Shown: positions 19,198-30,034, counted from the first letter of the stretch. The stretch is 64,000 bases of DNA from Vibrio natriegens NBRC 15636 = ATCC 14048 = DSM 759 (GCF_035621455.1 NZ_CP141822.1:2728001-2792000); one strand, 5' to 3'. Translations and numbers: made by a program. Notes: generated by a model not told the origin, from the sequence alone.

Positions 19198-20667
19198 TTA
19201 CATCATTACAACGTCAAACTGTTCCTGAATGTACAGAGGCTCAGCCTGAATTCGAACTTGCTTACCAATAAAGACTTCGAGTTCTGCCAGCGCATGTGAC
19301 TCATCACCAAGTAACGCTTCTGCAACGAACGGTGACGCATAAACAACAAAGTTGTCAGCATCGTACGCTCGATTCACTCGGGTGATTTCGCGCAGAATCT
19401 CGAAACATACCGTCTCGACCGTTTTCACTGTGCCGCGACCTTCACAAGTAGGACAACCAGAACAAAGAATATGTTCAATACTTTCGCGCGTACGTTTACG
19501 AGTCATTTCAACCAGACCCAGTTGCGTAAAGCCGTTAATGTTGGTTTTTACGCGGTCTTTCGATAGCGCAGCTTCAAGAGAAGTGAGAACACGTTGACGA
19601 TGTACTTCAGAGGCCATGTCGATAAAGTCGATAATGATGATGCCGCCAAGGTTACGCAAGCGCAGCTGACGGGCTATCGCCTGCGTGGCTTCAATATTGG
19701 TGTTGAAAATCGTCTCTTCTAAGTTACGACGTCCGACAAATGCACCAGTGTTAATATCAATGGTCGTCATCGCTTCGGTTTGATCGATGATCAGGTAACC
19801 GCCAGACTTAAGCTCAACTTTACGTTCCAATGAGCGTTGAATCTCGTTCTCCGTATCGTACATATCGAAGATAGGCTTATCGCCTTCATAAAGCTCAAGT
19901 TTGTCGGTCAGTTCAGGGACATATTCCGAGGTAAACTCTTGGAGATTGTCATACTCCAAACGCGAGTCGACCAGAATCTTATCCAGCTCTGTGCCAACAA
20001 AGTCACGCAGAATACGCTGCGCGAGGCCGAGCTCACCGTAAAGCGTCGAACGCGTTTTATATTTAGAACGACGCTCCATGACTTTAAGCCATAAGCGCTT
20101 TAAAAAGGCCGCGTCCTGAGACAGTTCTTTTTCATCCGCACCTTCTGCCGCGGTACGAATGATAAAGCCACCGTGTTCATCACAGTATTGGTTAACGACT
20201 TTCTTCAAGCGTTCACGTTCACGTTCACTTTCAATGCGTTGTGATACGCCTACGTGGCTTGCGCCAGGCATGAAAACCAGATAGCGGGAAGGAAGGGTAA
20301 TGTCGGTCGTTAAACGTGCGCCTTTAGTGCCAAGCGGATCTTTAACCACTTGCACAACGATATCCTGACCCTGGCGAACCAGTTCAGAAATATCACGAAC
20401 CTGAAACTGTTGCTTTTCGTTTTCGGCCACACACTCTGTATGCGGTACGATATCAGACGCATGCAAAAACGCCGCTTTATCTAAACCGATATCAACGAAA
20501 GCCGCCTGCATACCCGGAAGTACGCGGCTGACTTTACCTTTATAAATGTTACCTACGATACCGCGACGAGACTCGCGTTCGATATGAATTTCTTGTAGCA
20601 CTCCACCTTCAATCATGGCCACACGAGTTTCACTCGGGGTCACGTTTAGCAGCAATTCTGCACTCAT
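19198..20667 (-). CDS. rng: Ribonuclease G
   Basis: RNase G is a 5'-monophosphate-stimulated endoribonuclease that matures the 5' end of 16S rRNA and trims mRNAs. The 489 residues include an N-terminal S1 domain (IVGNIYKGKVSRVLPGMQAA), the RNase E/G core with the catalytic acid blocks TTIDINTGAFVG and GGIIIIDFIDM, and the zinc-link cysteines CPTC. I chose the ATG at 20667 because GAGG lies 7 bases upstream and the N-terminus then matches E. coli (AELLLNVTPSETRVA); a GTG two codons earlier overlaps the ribosome binding site. Gaps of 12 bp to maf and 11 bp to yhdP indicate an operon. Confidence 0.96.
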   Translation of the reverse strand: MSAELLLNVTPSETRVAMIEGGVLQEIHIERESRRGIVGNIYKGKVSRVLPGMQAAFVDIGLDKAAFLHASDIVPHTECVAENEKQQFQVRDISELVRQGQDIVVQVVKDPLGTKGARLTTDITLPSRYLVFMPGASHVGVSQRIESERERERLKKVVNQYCDEHGGFIIRTAAEGADEKELSQDAAFLKRLWLKVMERRSKYKTRSTLYGELGLAQRILRDFVGTELDKILVDSRLEYDNLQEFTSEYVPELTDKLELYEGDKPIFDMYDTENEIQRSLERKVELKSGGYLIIDQTEAMTTIDINTGAFVGRRNLEETIFNTNIEATQAIARQLRLRNLGGIIIIDFIDMASEVHRQRVLTSLEAALSKDRVKTNINGFTQLGLVEMTRKRTRESIEHILCSGCPTCEGRGTVKTVETVCFEILREITRVNRAYDADNFVVYASPFVAEALLGDESHALAELEVFIGKQVRIQAEPLYIQEQFDVVMM

Positions 20668-20685
20668 GTGCACACCTCAAAATAA

Positions 20686-21255
20686 TTATAAAAATTCTTG
20701 AATTAGCTGATCGGTTTCGAACAAAGGTAAGCCTACTACTGCGTGATAACTGCCTTCGATTCGGGTGACAAAACGTCCTCCGAGTCCCTGAATACCATAA
20801 CTTCCAGCTTTATCGCATGGTTCGCCTGACTGCCAATATTGTTCGATTTCTTCGTGAGTCAATGGCTTGAACCAAACATCAGTGATAACCACCACTGAAT
20901 GTTGTTTTTGCGATGAAACGACACTCACCGCGGTCATTACCTGATGGCGACGACCAGATAAGCGAGTAAGCATACGCTTCGCATCTTCGAAATTTGTTGG
21001 TTTCTCTAACACGTGGTCATCACATACCACCACAGTGTCAGAGCCTAATACAACGGAATCAGGCTTAGCCAACGCTAAGCCTGCCTGAGCTTTTTCCAGA
21101 GAAAGGCGCAACACATATTCTTGCGCCTGCTCATGAGCCTGTTTGGCTTCCTCAACATCCGGTAATACGATGTCAAAATCGTAACCCAGTTGAGCAAGCA
21201 ACTCCTTTCTTCTTGGAGAGCCCGAAGCGAGAACGAGTGATAAGCTTTTTTTCAC
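20686..21255 (-). CDS. Maf-family nucleotide pyrophosphatase
   Basis: A 189-residue Maf-like protein of the YhdE type, a dTTP/UTP pyrophosphatase that removes non-canonical nucleotides and can inhibit septum formation when in excess. The nucleotide-binding motif LASGSPRRKELL is at the N-terminus, and the conserved SDTVVVCDDHVLEKP and DKAGSYGIQGLG blocks follow. It lies 4 bp after mreD and 12 bp before rng, the conserved mre-maf-rng order. Confidence 0.94.
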   Translation of the reverse strand: MKKSLSLVLASGSPRRKELLAQLGYDFDIVLPDVEEAKQAHEQAQEYVLRLSLEKAQAGLALAKPDSVVLGSDTVVVCDDHVLEKPTNFEDAKRMLTRLSGRRHQVMTAVSVVSSQKQHSVVVITDVWFKPLTHEEIEQYWQSGEPCDKAGSYGIQGLGGRFVTRIEGSYHAVVGLPLFETDQLIQEFL

Positions 21256-21259
21256 ACTT

Positions 21260-21748
21260 TTACCTAACGTGCCATGCTCGACGCACTCGTCGCATTAATA
21301 AAAACATCCATGGCCAAAGTATACAGTTTATTGCCGCCGTCCACAGGGATAATGGGTTAAATACTACGTCCTGGTTCAAATATTCCCCACAGAATATCAA
21401 AAGTTCCAGTAACACGGTAAAAAACGCAATTAAAATCGATTGTTGCCACAATGCCATATTACGGATTAACAAGAAATTCAGCGCGACCAAATAGATGATG
21501 ATCGACATCATCATGCCCCGAATTCCCAATGTCGAACCGACTAATATGTCCCATATCAGGCCCAGAATTAAAGCACTACCAACGTTAACGCGGTTCGGCA
21601 GAGCCAACACCCAGTAACAGGTGACTAAAAACAGCCATGACGGACGGAATAGCTCCAGATCTCCCGGCCACGGAATAGTTTGCAAAACCAGCGCAACAAA
21701 GAAGCTAACGCCAATAACCATTCGGCTTCGAAATACATTACTCGCCAT
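21260..21748 (-). CDS. mreD: Rod shape-determining protein MreD
   Basis: A 162-residue integral membrane protein with five or six hydrophobic segments, the MreD component of the elongasome that links MreB/MreC to peptidoglycan synthesis. It begins inside the end of mreC (11-bp overlap) and ends 4 bp before maf, which indicates translational coupling. Confidence 0.94.
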   Translation of the reverse strand: MASNVFRSRMVIGVSFFVALVLQTIPWPGDLELFRPSWLFLVTCYWVLALPNRVNVGSALILGLIWDILVGSTLGIRGMMMSIIIYLVALNFLLIRNMALWQQSILIAFFTVLLELLIFCGEYLNQDVVFNPLSLWTAAINCILWPWMFLLMRRVRRAWHVR

Positions 21749-22637
21749 CAGTTACCTCTTGTTCCACTTGCTCTGAATCTTCATCAACATTGGATTGCAA
21801 CACTTTGTGCTGACGATCTTCATTTGGCCAAATGAGTAGTAGGTATCGCAGACGATCAAACTCAACCACTGGCTCGGCTTTAATGGACGCGAACTCCTGA
21901 CGAGTATCGTGATCCACGATAGTGACATTCGCAACCGGATAACCTTCTGGATAAATACCGCCTAATCCTGACGTCACTAACAAATCGCCAACCTGAATAT
22001 CAGTACTGGTTGGAATATGTTCGAGCTGGATTTCATCCATTTCACCATTGCCGGACGCGATCACTCTAATGTCGTTACGGATAACCTGAACAGGAATGGC
22101 GTTCTTAGCATCAGTCAGCAGCAATACTCGAGCATTATGCGCAGCGACAAACGTTACCTGGCCCACAATGCCTTTTTCGTTGATAACTGGCTGACCCACG
22201 TACACACCGTCGATCTGACCTTTATCTATCACGACCTGATGGCGATAAGGTGACGTGTCGACCGCCATGACTTCCGTCACGACTTTCTTCTCATCGCGGA
22301 CAAAGGATGATCCCAACAGTTTGCGTAAGCGTTGGTTTTCTTCTCTATATTGATCGAGCAAGATCAGCTCGCTTTTCAGACGTAGCACTTCTCGCTTTAA
22401 ATTACGATTGCCTTCCACGAGCGTCTGACGAGTATTAAAACGCTCAAAGACACCATCGAACATACTACGAGGCAAATTAGCGGCATACTGAATTGGCGCG
22501 ACCGCACTGTTCAGTAAAAATCGAACGTTAGAGAACGTATCCAGACGACTATCCGCCAGCATTAAGCTCGCCGACATGATGACAGCAAAAAACAGACGTA
22601 ATTGCAGAGATGGTCCTCTGCCAAAGATCGGATTCAT
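21738..22637 (-). CDS. mreC: Rod shape-determining protein MreC
   Basis: A 299-residue bitopic membrane protein. A short cytoplasmic N-terminus and one membrane segment (about 11-30) are followed by a coiled coil (about 65-105, ENQRLRKLLGS) and the periplasmic beta-domain pair. MreC scaffolds PBP2 and RodA during lateral wall growth. The C-terminus is acidic and glutamate-rich (SEQVEQEVTDGE). Between mreB and mreC there are 149 bp with a hairpin, while mreC and mreD overlap. Confidence 0.95.
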   Translation of the reverse strand: MNPIFGRGPSLQLRLFFAVIMSASLMLADSRLDTFSNVRFLLNSAVAPIQYAANLPRSMFDGVFERFNTRQTLVEGNRNLKREVLRLKSELILLDQYREENQRLRKLLGSSFVRDEKKVVTEVMAVDTSPYRHQVVIDKGQIDGVYVGQPVINEKGIVGQVTFVAAHNARVLLLTDAKNAIPVQVIRNDIRVIASGNGEMDEIQLEHIPTSTDIQVGDLLVTSGLGGIYPEGYPVANVTIVDHDTRQEFASIKAEPVVEFDRLRYLLLIWPNEDRQHKVLQSNVDEDSEQVEQEVTDGE

Positions 22638-22754
22638 CTTGTTTTTGACCTGATTGCTTCCATAGCTATTGAGCCTTAATTGGCAACCTGAAATTTTGCA
22701 TTAAATACGTTCAGGTATGGAGCATATTTGAATTACAGAGAGAGCAGAAATGAA

Positions 22755-22779
22755 GGTGAAGCTCGCTTTGAGCTCCACC
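22755..22779 (-). terminator. Hairpin between mreB and mreC, possible attenuator
   Basis: 10-bp imperfect stem, on the minus strand GGTGGAGCTC / GAGCTTCACC around loop AAAGC, followed by TTCATTT. It begins 8 bp after the mreB stop and could reduce read-through into mreCD, since MreB is needed in far larger amounts. Confidence 0.55.
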
Positions 22780-22786
22780 TAAACTT

Positions 22787-23839
<1,053 letters not shown>

Positions 23840-23878
23840 TCATCCTGCAAAGATATAAAAGACAAAAATTGTCCTAAA

Positions 23879-23917
23879 TGTACCAATGCCTCGCTGTCAC
23901 AGCAAGGTATTGGTACA
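23879..23917. repeat. Strong palindrome between mshQ and mreB
   Basis: Outer arms TGTACCAATGCCT (23879-23891) and AGGTATTGGTACA (23905-23917) pair over 13 bp with one G-T pair, and inner arms GCTGT/ACAGC continue the hairpin. It lies in the mreB leader or promoter region. It is not followed by a clean T-run on either strand, so it may be an operator, an mRNA structure or a weak terminator. Confidence 0.6.
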
Positions 23918-23982
23918 CAAACATGGGCGGAAAGCACCAATTTCTTGCAGTTTCCTAACTTAAGCGCAAAAACCGAAGTTTG

Positions 23983-26900
23983 TTACTGAGCAGTTAACCC
24001 CGGCTCACCACGGTAAATCACGCGATCGTTACCACGGTGAATACCGAAGGTGACGACAGAGGATGGGTTTTCTTCTCCTTTGCCTCTCCAGTTGTATTGG
24101 AGCCAAGGTAAACCATTTGCATCCAAGTCTAACCAAACCTGAGACTGTTGGCGTGGTGGATTACTACAATCCTGATGAGCTAATAACCTTTCATTTAAAT
24201 CATTTGGTAATGTACCTTGGTCTACTTGAGCATCAGAAATAGTATTGTAGCCCTCAGGCTTGGTAACATCGTCGTCAACAACTTCAACTATAACATCACA
24301 ACCAACTTCGTTACCTGGCCATATCACAGTCTGTTTCTCTAGTTCCGCCTCTATTGTCGTTCCACCATCATCAGCGTGCCGAACAAACCGAATGCCATTC
24401 CAGTACTCCACTCGCAATGGTACCGTTAGCCGGGAACCAGATCTCCCCCCAACATCATCTAAATTGATTCGACCATAACGAACATCCGGTTGAGAAAGAA
24501 GGCTTTGAGTATTACTTGTTGTCGTCTTCTCGGTCTCACCCTCAACTTTCTGAATATATTTAAATTGACTCGGATCCTTGAGTTCATTCTTTTCTTGTCT
24601 TATGGATAGTCCTATTTTAGTAACCGTAGGTTTTTCACCAATACCTGAGTTAAAAGGACCGTCGGGTAAAGCTAACTTACTCCACTCTATTGAGTTCGAC
24701 CAAGACTTACTCCAAACTGCACCACTCCAATCTGATTTGTTGAACTCGCTCTCATCATCAATATTCAAGCGTTCAGCATAATCACCAGACAATTCAAAAT
24801 TCACCTTGTAAGCATTACTAAACAAACCGTAATTCTGAGTCAGTTCGCCTTTACTACTAAAGGCGGAAACATCGAACTGAACAAGATCAAACTTCTGTTC
24901 CATATAAATGTAGGAAGCGTCTTCTTGAGTATCAGGATAGTCCCAAGTTGTCTTAGTGATTTTGAAGTGTTCTGGATAAAAACGACCGATATTTCGGTAG
25001 CCTAACTGTGTACATTCATACCACCCTTCTAATCCGATTGGCGAACTACACGTCGAATCATAATTTTTAGTGGATGCCATCACTTTTAAGCTACCGACAT
25101 CATTCCAATATAAGTCGGTGAAGTTATATTGCTTGTCACCGTTTACTCTTGGCTGTAAGAGCGAATCATTGGAAACAAGCAGTTCATTGGATGCATAAGA
25201 GATCGGTGAAGCAACTTCGCTCGTTAGCTTCACTTGATTGCTAATGGAGCCATCTAAGAAAAAGTTGGACGTGATACTTGCGGCATTACACCATGCACTA
25301 CTGGACTCAACTTCTCCGGTATTTTCTGCCTGATATTTTATTGGTAGCACTTGGATATCAAACTCTTCACCTGCTGCAATAAACGCTTTCCCTCCTGAGG
25401 AGGTGCCGGTTGCTGTATCAAGATTTGTATCAGCGGTTGAGCACAACGCGAATGCCCACGGTCGAGAGTACACCATGAAGTTCCCTTTCAGCGTCCCACT
25501 GCCTTCAATTGGACAACCTTCGATACCTGTGCAATCAAAATTAGAATCTTCTAGGCTTACTTTTATTTGTCCTGATTCATCAACCACGAACTCACTTTTC
25601 GCTGTTCCGTCAACAAATTTTGGCGCAAAAGTTACGTTACCTTTTGAACCGCTCGCAGGGACAATCCAAGATGATGTGGAAGTTAAAGTACCATTGTATC
25701 CGTTATCAACATCAACCACCCCACCATTATCATCACAGGCCAGAGTCTTTACTTTTACCACTTTCGACTTTCCTGCAACTACATACTGGTCGTCAGCTGA
25801 AAATTTAAACGGTACAAATTCGTAACTACCTGTGACTAAGGTATCGTCTTGATCACCTTCAATATAAGCACTGACAGAGACAACTTTATTCTCCTCTCCA
25901 CTCTCGATCGAAAATTTTTCACTTGGGCTAGAATAACTTTGTTCAACACCATCGATAGAAACGACTACCGTACCGTTAAAATCTGATGCTAGCTTTCCAT
26001 CAGATAAAACAGACACCGTCGGACTTATACCCTCACAAATCAGTGAAAATGCAGATTCAGGGGTAAGCTCAAGAGAATAATCATCCTCATTAGGTTCGAT
26101 TGAGCTACAAGAGTAATCGGGCTTACTTACTTTAGAGGATCCTCGCATATCTAACCAAAGACTCGTGATCGCACCGTACATATGCTCACTGGTATCAAGA
26201 ACTATACTCTTAGCCAGAATAAAGCCTTTGAATACCTGTCCTGAATTAGTCTTGAAATGAAAGCTCGCTTGCGGACCATAAATTACAGGTAAAGTGAGCT
26301 CTTTTTGATAAGTTCGATAATCAAAATAGGCACCTTCTAAAGCAAAGTCTGCATTCTTATTGAGGTAAGAGCCTGGTGGTTGGTCTGTACCCACGACATT
26401 AACGGTAACATTACTACCAAAAATAAGTTTTGGATTGGAACCGGTATTTATAAACGTTTTTACCGTTAGTTCTGCATTGTCACTGAAGTAAAGGGACAGA
26501 TCATTGCCTGAATCATAAGAAAACCTTTCGATCACTCGTTTCCCGTCCAACTGAAGCTCTACCGTCTTATTAGTGTTGTAACCTTTAATATCTAGGCTCT
26601 TCAGGTCGCGCTTCAGGCGAATCACAACCTTTCCCCCAGACTCAGTGAACGAGCAAGCATCAGATTCCGACAAACACACTTTGCCATAGAAGTTCGCGTC
26701 AGTTTCTTTCATGCGAATAACTAGAACGCGACTGGAATTAAAAGCAGCAGCAAGAGGCGTTGGTGTCTGTGCTTTGCGACTTTCAACTAAACCATCGTTG
26801 CCTGCCAAACTGCCATCCCCTGCGACACCATCTCCAGGGAGACAGCCCATAGCATCGTTACAAACCTTTGAATCTGGGTTTTGATAAAGTTGCCAAGCTT

Positions 26901-27684
26901 GGCCCCCTTTATCAAAACCTATACGCAGAGTGGACCATTCACTTCCGTTCTCCCAGTCCTGCTTATAGGTATAGTAGTTTTGACTATCTGCCAAATATTC
27001 ATCTGACCAGCCTGTAATCCTTACTTCCTTGTTAGTAACCACAAGCTTACTTTGACTCTGTTTCCAGCCTTGAATCGGTTCAGGAAACGATTCACAAACA
27101 TTGTCAGGTACTGAAAATTCTGGCTCTGGATTAGGTTCTGGTCTCGATGAAGGTCTACAGTTTAAATCGAATAAGTCTTCATCTTGTTCGAAAAACACAT
27201 CAGAGCTGTTCGACAGATGATCAAACTCAACTCTACTTTCGATTCCTGGTTTAAGAAGTGTTGTTCCATCATATAAAAAGTAAGACAAGTTTACGGTGTA
27301 ACTATTCCCGCTCTTTTCGATATCATTAAATTCAATACGAATGGTATAAACTGTATCCCCATCTAAATGGTCTTCGTCTTCATTAAAAATACCATCGACA
27401 TCGTCATTGGCAGACCATAAACGGTATAAAACACTTTTGCCATTGCCATTAACATTACCTTCTTTTTTTAGATAAATAACATCCTCTTTCAGTTCTATTG
27501 TGTTGTCTTTTTTCCCTCGAACATAAAATTTGATGTCATCAGTATCGCAGTCATCGCAATACTTAGCTTCAATAGCAAATGAATCTTTGAGTTTTACACG
27601 ACACGACTCAGTCTCATCCCAATCGTCAGCATGAGAAAAAAACGGCATAGTTATCAAAGCAAACATTAAGACTATCTTGTTCAT
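23983..27684 (-). CDS. mshQ: MSHA biogenesis protein MshQ, large secreted protein
   Basis: A 1233-residue protein with a signal peptide (MNKIVLMFALITMPFFSHA) encoded at the downstream end of the MSHA pilus locus, where MshQ is always found. It is beta-rich and acidic, with few cysteines, and the C-terminal half resembles the DUF6701 region of MshQ proteins. No transmembrane anchor follows the signal peptide. I chose ATG 27684: GGGAG lies 7 bases upstream and the signal peptide begins there, while upstream in-frame residues overlap mshP. MshQ is presumed to be a surface or tip-associated protein of the pilus, but its function is not firmly established. Confidence 0.85.
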   Translation of the reverse strand: MNKIVLMFALITMPFFSHADDWDETESCRVKLKDSFAIEAKYCDDCDTDDIKFYVRGKKDNTIELKEDVIYLKKEGNVNGNGKSVLYRLWSANDDVDGIFNEDEDHLDGDTVYTIRIEFNDIEKSGNSYTVNLSYFLYDGTTLLKPGIESRVEFDHLSNSSDVFFEQDEDLFDLNCRPSSRPEPNPEPEFSVPDNVCESFPEPIQGWKQSQSKLVVTNKEVRITGWSDEYLADSQNYYTYKQDWENGSEWSTLRIGFDKGGQAWQLYQNPDSKVCNDAMGCLPGDGVAGDGSLAGNDGLVESRKAQTPTPLAAAFNSSRVLVIRMKETDANFYGKVCLSESDACSFTESGGKVVIRLKRDLKSLDIKGYNTNKTVELQLDGKRVIERFSYDSGNDLSLYFSDNAELTVKTFINTGSNPKLIFGSNVTVNVVGTDQPPGSYLNKNADFALEGAYFDYRTYQKELTLPVIYGPQASFHFKTNSGQVFKGFILAKSIVLDTSEHMYGAITSLWLDMRGSSKVSKPDYSCSSIEPNEDDYSLELTPESAFSLICEGISPTVSVLSDGKLASDFNGTVVVSIDGVEQSYSSPSEKFSIESGEENKVVSVSAYIEGDQDDTLVTGSYEFVPFKFSADDQYVVAGKSKVVKVKTLACDDNGGVVDVDNGYNGTLTSTSSWIVPASGSKGNVTFAPKFVDGTAKSEFVVDESGQIKVSLEDSNFDCTGIEGCPIEGSGTLKGNFMVYSRPWAFALCSTADTNLDTATGTSSGGKAFIAAGEEFDIQVLPIKYQAENTGEVESSSAWCNAASITSNFFLDGSISNQVKLTSEVASPISYASNELLVSNDSLLQPRVNGDKQYNFTDLYWNDVGSLKVMASTKNYDSTCSSPIGLEGWYECTQLGYRNIGRFYPEHFKITKTTWDYPDTQEDASYIYMEQKFDLVQFDVSAFSSKGELTQNYGLFSNAYKVNFELSGDYAERLNIDDESEFNKSDWSGAVWSKSWSNSIEWSKLALPDGPFNSGIGEKPTVTKIGLSIRQEKNELKDPSQFKYIQKVEGETEKTTTSNTQSLLSQPDVRYGRINLDDVGGRSGSRLTVPLRVEYWNGIRFVRHADDGGTTIEAELEKQTVIWPGNEVGCDVIVEVVDDDVTKPEGYNTISDAQVDQGTLPNDLNERLLAHQDCSNPPRQQSQVWLDLDANGLPWLQYNWRGKGEENPSSVVTFGIHRGNDRVIYRGEPGLTAQ

Positions 27685-27688
27685 TGTT

Positions 27689-28123
27689 CTACTCCCTAAC
27701 CCAAACTTCTTGCTGTCGCTGTACTTGAGACAGTCCAGAACCACAAATGGCTGTTGCTTGCACTCTAAATAAAGACTGTGCCTCTGAGGTTCCCTCATTC
27801 AGAACCCCCAACCTTAAACAACTCATCTTATTAATCCTACATGCCGTATTCTGTGTAACATTAGGGGTTGCACCACTGACTTGATCAACACAAATTGTTG
27901 TTACGCTATCACTTGAGCCGTTAAGCGGGTACAACTGTGTCAGCGCCCATTCGTTGGCAGATTGAGCGACAAACCAAGCTTTTGTGCCTAAAAACTCCCT
28001 GGTTAGTCCACTTTGATTTGACCAACTGATTCTCATAAGAGAGGCGGCTAAATAACCCATAACGATAATGACAAAAAGCACCACGATAAGTACATTACCT
28101 TGCTGATTTCGTTTACGGAACAT
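27689..28123 (-). CDS. mshP: MSHA biogenesis protein MshP
   Basis: A 144-residue protein with a short basic N-terminus and a hydrophobic helix (NVLIVVLFVIIVMGYLAASL), of the PilX/GspK-like minor-pilin-associated type found in every msh locus before mshQ. ATG 28123 gives the usual N-terminus MFRKRNQQGN; upstream in-frame residues overlap mshO and look non-coding. It overlaps the mshO end by 11 bp and ends 4 bp before mshQ. Confidence 0.88.
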   Translation of the reverse strand: MFRKRNQQGNVLIVVLFVIIVMGYLAASLMRISWSNQSGLTREFLGTKAWFVAQSANEWALTQLYPLNGSSDSVTTICVDQVSGATPNVTQNTACRINKMSCLRLGVLNEGTSEAQSLFRVQATAICGSGLSQVQRQQEVWVRE

Positions 28124-28850
28124 TGAGCACCTGCACGTCTTGCTGATACACACTACGCTCCCCATCCTGTAAAAACTCTAAGTTAATATGTACTAGTCCA
28201 CCACGTTGTAGAGTTGGCTCAACATAACGCATGTAACTCGCTGAGGTATCAATACTATCCGTGACAATGACATTATTACGAAGTACTCGGCCATTATCGA
28301 AACAATAACGAACTTCAGATTTATCTTGGTAAATGTAATGGCGGCTAGAAATAGAGTTAGAGCTGATGCCGCTTTCATCTATAGAAACAATAAAAGGCTC
28401 ATCAACTTTATCTCTTGATATATTTTTTAATTCAATTCGTTGAAATGATTCTGGGTTATCTGGATCTTTTGGGAAAAGATCTTCATACCGACTGGGATTT
28501 ATCACCAACCAGCGCTTGCTAGGAATGCGTTTTAGATTAGTATCGTTGCCAATAAGAAACTCCAGAGTACTACCACTAAAAGCATAAAAGCCTGAATATT
28601 CAATAGGTACAAACTCCAAACAATTGCTTGTCCCATCTGGCTCATGAAAACTATTTGGCACGGCATGGCGAATTTCACGGGACATTTTCTCGATCACAAA
28701 CTGTGCTTCTGTCTGCACTCGCTGACGGTCAATGCTGTCTGCATAACCTTTTATCCCTAATTTAATATAACCGGCAATACCCAACATGATGATACTACCG
28801 ATAACTATCGTAATGACCATTTCAATTAAAGTGAAACCACGCTCTTTCAT
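28113..28850 (-). CDS. mshO: MSHA minor prepilin MshO
   Basis: A 245-residue type IV prepilin-like protein. The leader MKERG is followed by the cleavage site G|FTLIEMVITIV, with Glu at +5 and a hydrophobic helix. It is of the PilW/GspJ-like class of minor pilins thought to prime assembly at the pilus tip. The start overlaps the mshD stop by one base (TAATG), which indicates translational coupling. Confidence 0.9.
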   Translation of the reverse strand: MKERGFTLIEMVITIVIGSIIMLGIAGYIKLGIKGYADSIDRQRVQTEAQFVIEKMSREIRHAVPNSFHEPDGTSNCLEFVPIEYSGFYAFSGSTLEFLIGNDTNLKRIPSKRWLVINPSRYEDLFPKDPDNPESFQRIELKNISRDKVDEPFIVSIDESGISSNSISSRHYIYQDKSEVRYCFDNGRVLRNNVIVTDSIDTSASYMRYVEPTLQRGGLVHINLEFLQDGERSVYQQDVQVLNVP

Positions 28851-29425
28851 TAGTAGTTCCCTTTTAAAGCTGTTAAAGTCAGTGGTTGAGTCGTTCCCGC
28901 AAAGATAGTCAAAGTCACTTTTTTATACTTAGGTAGAGAACTTGTCTCCGAGCCACCTAAATCATCATAGGCAACTTGGACTTCTACTCTAAAGTTTTTA
29001 TATTGTTCCGCACTATCTTCTCCAACGTTCGCCAAAACATCGGTAATATTTCCTCGAGACACGCTCTTACATTGAGCGAGCGTATTAGGAGTACTCCAGC
29101 AACCGATAAAATCATCAACATCATTAAAATCTGTAGGAAGTGACTCCCCTGTTTCAGCGCCAAGCTCTTCAGACGGGGTGCAATTGACGGAGTTCTCACC
29201 ACAACGAACCAGCCCACCATCAAAGTTACTGTTGTCGTCAAAACCACGCGCAAGAATTTGTGACATAAAGCTTTGAGCTAGAGCAGAGGCACGGGTTTGA
29301 TAATGGGGATTGGCAGAATCTCTAACCTGAGGAACGAGAAAAGAGGTGAATGCCACCATCGCTATGCCCATTAAGACAATCGCGATAATCATTTCAATTA
29401 AGGTCATGCCGCGAACTTTTTTCAT
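28850..29425 (-). CDS. mshD: MSHA minor prepilin MshD
   Basis: A 191-residue prepilin with cleavage site MKKVRG|MTLIEMIIAIVLMG, a GspI/PilV-like minor pilin. I chose ATG 29425 because it overlaps the mshC stop in an ATGA junction and has AAAGGA 8 bases upstream; an in-frame GTG two codons earlier is less likely. Methionine at +1 in place of phenylalanine is tolerated in minor pilins. Confidence 0.89.
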   Translation of the reverse strand: MKKVRGMTLIEMIIAIVLMGIAMVAFTSFLVPQVRDSANPHYQTRASALAQSFMSQILARGFDDNSNFDGGLVRCGENSVNCTPSEELGAETGESLPTDFNDVDDFIGCWSTPNTLAQCKSVSRGNITDVLANVGEDSAEQYKNFRVEVQVAYDDLGGSETSSLPKYKKVTLTIFAGTTQPLTLTALKGNY

Positions 29426-29910
29426 AAGCACAATCCTTTTGAAACATAACCTTGGCTGTTGATATCAACTTCACAACGACTGCCGCCATTCTTATTCTCA
29501 ATGAGAATGGAGACACCGCTACTTGCCGAGTTCAGGGGATTTCCAAGTAAGCTAAAATCAATGGGTCTTTCGACATCACCTTTAATGGAGAACTGAGTAG
29601 AATCATCAGCGACAAAATCACTACGAGAATCTTGCTGACTATCTCCAAGCGCACAGGCGGCCACTGAGCCAATACATGAACTTGAAACTTGTAGACGAAA
29701 ATTGTCATCTGAGTCATCAATATTCGACTGCATTCGATTGACTTGTACCTGACGAATCACAGAAATGACTTGCTCCTGAAGTACAAATGCAGAAAAGCTG
29801 CTCTTGCCGATAAAACGACTAGCCGCAAAGAGAGAAAGGATGGAGAGAAGAACGATCACTAGGATCAATTCTGTTAATGTAAACCCTAATGTAGAGCTGC
29901 GAATTTTCAT
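29422..29910 (-). CDS. mshC: MSHA minor prepilin MshC
   Basis: A 162-residue GspH/FimT-like prepilin with leader MKIRSSTLG and cleavage site G|FTLTELILVIVLLS. The C-terminal half has cysteines suited to a disulfide (SSCIGSVAAC). It is the first of four translationally coupled minor pilin genes (mshC-D-O-P). Confidence 0.89.
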   Translation of the reverse strand: MKIRSSTLGFTLTELILVIVLLSILSLFAASRFIGKSSFSAFVLQEQVISVIRQVQVNRMQSNIDDSDDNFRLQVSSSCIGSVAACALGDSQQDSRSDFVADDSTQFSIKGDVERPIDFSLLGNPLNSASSGVSILIENKNGGSRCEVDINSQGYVSKGLCL

Positions 29911-30034
29911 AACCCGACCTTAGGCTAAAACTTAGGACAAGCGACTTAAGTATACGATGAATTTATGAGTATTATGATAGGTTTATCAGTTTTCAATTCG
30001 AATTGCGACCAAGTGTACAAATAATCAGCACAGG

